Positions 61,696-64,000 of a stretch of 64,000 bases of DNA are shown here, one piece after another. The DNA is taken from NCBI GenBank assembly GCA_025201805.1, contig MU619278.1:129738-193737 (forward strand). Reading direction: 5' to 3'. The notes under the pieces are model-generated. The model was not told the origin of the DNA. It was given only the letters and a program-made list of their open reading frames with translations, and made no database searches. Made by a program: the position numbers and the translations under genes. The stretch comes from Parasitella parasitica (taxonomy: Eukaryota; Mucoromycota; Mucoromycetes; Mucorales; Mucoraceae). Each line of letters opens with the position of its first letter. Positions within the stretch are counted from its first letter, which is position 1.

Positions 61696-62697
61696 CTAAG
61701 TACTCTTCCTTATGTGTTCAACCAAAACATGAGTACCTCTCATAGCAGGATTTCTTCTGACTAAGGTTTTTAGCTTTGAGAAGCATTCCTCAATCGGATT
61801 GAGGAAGGGAGAGTATGGAGGCAAAAGGCACATTTGGTGCTGAGAGTTCTTGAACAACTCTTTTACCATGAGTGCCTTGTGGATGCAGGCATTATCCATG
61901 ACGAAATGGTATGAACCAGCCCCAGTATCATCCAATTCCTTCATAATGCCTTGGATAAACTCCTTGAAGATCTCGCCAGTTGTGCCTCCTTGGACCTTCT
62001 TGACAGAGACATCTTCAACGCCATGATACGAAATGGCTGCAAGAATGGAGACGTTGACAGCCCTCTTGGATTGCGTGAACACAACGCTCTGGCTCGTTTT
62101 CTTAGAGTATCCAATCCCACGAACCAAATTGGCATTAAAACCAGCTTCATCGACAAAGATACAATTGTGGTTGTATGCAATGCCTTTTGTCTACAACTTG
62201 TTAACATACTCGATTGTGGCGGCTATGTTTCTTCGCTCTTCAACAGGTTTGACGCGAGTTAAAGTATAGCCAATGTGCTCTACAAGAAATCTCCATAGAC
62301 CACTGTCTGCCAGATCAGAAAAGCTGCTCATTAGCTTTTCTTTTAACACTTCAAGCGTTTGAATGCAATCCTCGTCAAGAGTTTTTTGTAAAAAGAGCCA
62401 ATGATCTTCATTGAACTTGGTAGTTTGCCCCTTTCTTCTTCCTCTTTTCAAGGGCTCACTACGACCTTCCTGCCTGTAAAGATTTACCTGGATACTACGG
62501 GTAGCGCGACTGACACCCAGTTCTCCAGCAGCCTGAGAAATTGTCTTATCGCCCATCGTATCACGATATTGGATAGCCAGGTCTCATAATTCTTGAGAGA
62601 GCTTTTTGTAAGCTCCTCTTAGACCCCTATGATGGTTTCTTGAGGGAAACTGTTGCTTATTGATGTTTTCCTTTGAAGTTCTGCGGGTAGTCACCAT
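61696..62697 (-). pseudogene. Tc1/mariner transposase, DD34E, broken by two stop codons
   Basis: The frame from ATG 62695-62697 to the stop at 61696 is 334 codons without frameshifts. It has an N-terminal HTH (TISQAAGELGVSRAT), a basic linker (KRGRRKGQT), and the catalytic triad in FVDEAGFN, FVMDNACIH and LNPIEECF. Thirty-four residues separate the second Asp and the Glu, the Tc1 DD34E spacing. Two in-frame stops interrupt it: TGA at 62584-62586 and TAG at 62191-62193. Both fit single C-to-T changes from CGA and CAG. The copy is therefore inactive but young. Confidence 0.92.
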
Positions 62698-62848
62698 TTT
62701 GTAAGCTTTAAAGTTAATGTTGAAAGTAGAGAAAGAGAGAGATTAATCCTTAGAACAAATTCTTTTAAATAGAAACACTGGTAACACTTAAAAAGACACT
62801 TTGGAAAAAGCGCCATCTCAATGACGAACTGCTCATCATTATTACATC

Positions 62849-62884
62849 TTGACGAAATCAAGTTTGGAAACTGACGAAATAAAA
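62849..62884. repeat. Right terminal inverted repeat of the Tc1/mariner element
   Basis: Inverted copy of 61565-61600, followed by the TA duplication at 62885-62886. Confidence 0.92.
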
Positions 62885-62886
62885 TA

Positions 62887-63673
62887 TGGCTTTTGCTCAA
62901 TTTTGACCGAAATCCGGTAATAGGCTAACGTGGCTTTCTCATTTCAAGTATTCAAGGGCGACGGTTAACAAGTATTAAAAATCCATGAGCAAGTGCAGAG
63001 GGTTAGATTTCATCTCTCCTTTTTTTTTTCTTTTTTCTAAATGATTACTGAGAGCATAGATTAATGCGAGACATAATATTTGGTCTCTCGACCAAATCGT
63101 TGCATGTTAACATCGACGAATGTGGAAATACAACACATTTTTCAAGGACATGCCAATCAATCTGTTGGATGGATGATCGTTAGCCGATGGCAAGTATGCA
63201 CGTTATATTGAATGTCTTTTGTTGTATGTGCTTGTAGTAACGAGATGCAGAGAAATGCCTTCTATGTCAGTGCATTTCAAGTTTGTGGCTCGCAGTAAGG
63301 CTGTTTACCGTCAAAGAAAGAAGAAATAAATTTTCTGAATATTGTTGCAATTATGTTAGAAATTCCCTTTTCAACTTTTATACACTCCAATGTAAGATAT
63401 TGTTGCTTTACAGCCAAATTCAATAAACAGGTAGATCAACAGCAGCGAGAGAGGCAGCATGAACATGGAAAAAAAAAGGGGGGGGGGTGTTATTATCATA
63501 AATGTGATCAATGCCAAAACGTTCTGGGTTTTGACATTTATACACCATTGATGGCCACTACTGCGACTTTTTGAGAAATGCGCTTTGTTGCTGTGTCGGC
63601 CATGTGCATTGTTGTTATCCAAATTTTATGAAATTGTGCATTATTCATGAGAAATACCGATTTGGTCTATTGG
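62887..63673. other. Intergenic between the transposon and the eL19 copy
   Basis: Contains a T tract near 63020-63037 and an A/G homopolymer junction near 63470-63487. Nothing else is supported. Confidence 0.55.
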
Positions 63674-64000
63674 GTTAGCCTTCTTGTCCAAAAGCGTCTT
63701 GCTGCCTCTGTCCTCAAGTGCGGTCAAAGAAAGATTTGGCTAGATCCCAATGAAGTCAACGAGATCTCCAATGCCAACTCTCATAAGTTTTCACTGTTCC
63801 CGACCCCACTTTGCTATACTCATACCTAGCAACAGGCGCCGACATTCGTAAACTCGTAAAGGACGGTCTTATCATTCGCAAGCCCGAGATCTCTCAATCT
63901 CGCTTCCGTGTTCTTGATCGTGCTGCTGCCAAATGTAATGGTTGTCATACGGGTCATGGTGAGAGAAAGGGTACTGCTGATGCCCGTATGCGTGTCCTCC
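63674..64000 (+). pseudogene. Degraded ribosomal protein L19 (eL19) gene copy, cut by the window end
   Basis: The reading [17 protein letters not shown], then [16 protein letters not shown], matches the start of eL19. An intron-like block ends in CAACAG, after which ADIRKLVKDGLIIRKPEIS and SRFRV continue the match. Defects seen: the donor reads ATAAGT instead of GTAAGT near 63783; conserved basic residues become Cys/Asn in AKCNGCHTGHGERKG; and the block between ADARM and RVL lacks about nine residues usual in eL19. The intron shows that the copy arose from DNA, not from mRNA. No start exon is found. Confidence 0.75.

Larger units (their letters stand above)
61563..62886 (-). mobile_element. 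Tc1/mariner transposon with inverted repeats and TA duplication
   Basis: The element spans 61565-62884 (1320 bp), flanked by TA at 61563-61564 and 62885-62886. Its terminal inverted repeats (61565-61600 and 62849-62884) are identical over 36 bp by eye, beginning TTTTATTTCGTCAG. It carries one transposase frame on the minus strand. Three more matching bases on each side make the empty site CCA-TA-TGG, a palindrome, as Tc1-like elements prefer. Perfect ends suggest fairly recent arrival. Confidence 0.92.

Overview
This 64 kb window is fungal nuclear DNA, most likely from an early-diverging lineage such as Mucoromycota (Mucorales-like). It is AT-rich. Genes are broken by many short GT-AG introns of about 50-80 bp. 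The gene content is fungal: chitin synthase, ATP-type PEP carboxykinase, an MTC6-like protein and an MBOAT_2 wax-synthase-like acyltransferase. It also carries genes that the best-studied Dikarya often lack, namely a WNK-type kinase, an ER HSP90 ending in HDEL, and a WDR62/MABP1-like WD40 giant. The exact species cannot be fixed from this window. Two runs of ten N (40091-40100 and 58839-58848) mark assembly joins beside poly-A tracts.

Layout. 0.5-1.6 kb: membrane-anchored SDR. 1.9-4.1 kb: WNK kinase. 6.1-6.8 kb: a diverged large inverted repeat. 7.3-11.1 kb: DIS3L2-like exoribonuclease. 12.2-14.0 kb: processive GT2 glycosyltransferase. 15.4-17.3 kb: RIO1 kinase. 18.7-19.2 kb: small helical protein. 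19.4-21.8 kb: GRP94. 22.2-23.1 kb: M50B-like membrane protease. 23.5 kb: ACT microsatellite. 24.0-25.6 kb: bc1 core protein 1. 25.8-27.2 kb: MBOAT_2 acyltransferase. 28.3-29.6 kb: peroxisomal acyl-CoA thioesterase. 30.2-31.3 kb: transaldolase. 32.0-34.7 kb: chitin synthase. 35.3-37.0 kb: PEPCK. 38.2-40.1 kb: MTC6-like protein. 42.2-44.2 kb: coiled-coil protein. 45.3-46.5 kb: quinolinate phosphoribosyltransferase. 46.6-47.6 kb: five-exon XLF/Nej1. 47.6-47.9 kb: small convergent gene. 49.8-55.0 kb: WDR62/MABP1 homologue.

From 55.3 kb to the end the window turns repeat-rich. It holds two broken copies of a putative PD-(D/E)XK nuclease-like family, a complete Tc1/mariner element with inverted repeats and a TA duplication (transposase broken by two stops), a second decayed transposase fragment, a degraded ribosomal protein L19 copy, and two ordinary genes (a small cysteine-rich secreted protein and a PAP2 phosphatase).

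The genes do not form one pathway; this is ordinary housekeeping chromosome with an accessory end. Loose themes are cell wall and secretory pathway (chitin synthase, GT2, GRP94, dolichyl-diphosphatase-like PAP2), carbon and lipid metabolism (PEPCK, transaldolase, thioesterase, MBOAT), and RNA/ribosome/DNA maintenance (DIS3L2, RIO1, XLF). All exon structures were inferred by hand from splice motifs, reading-phase agreement and protein-family continuity.
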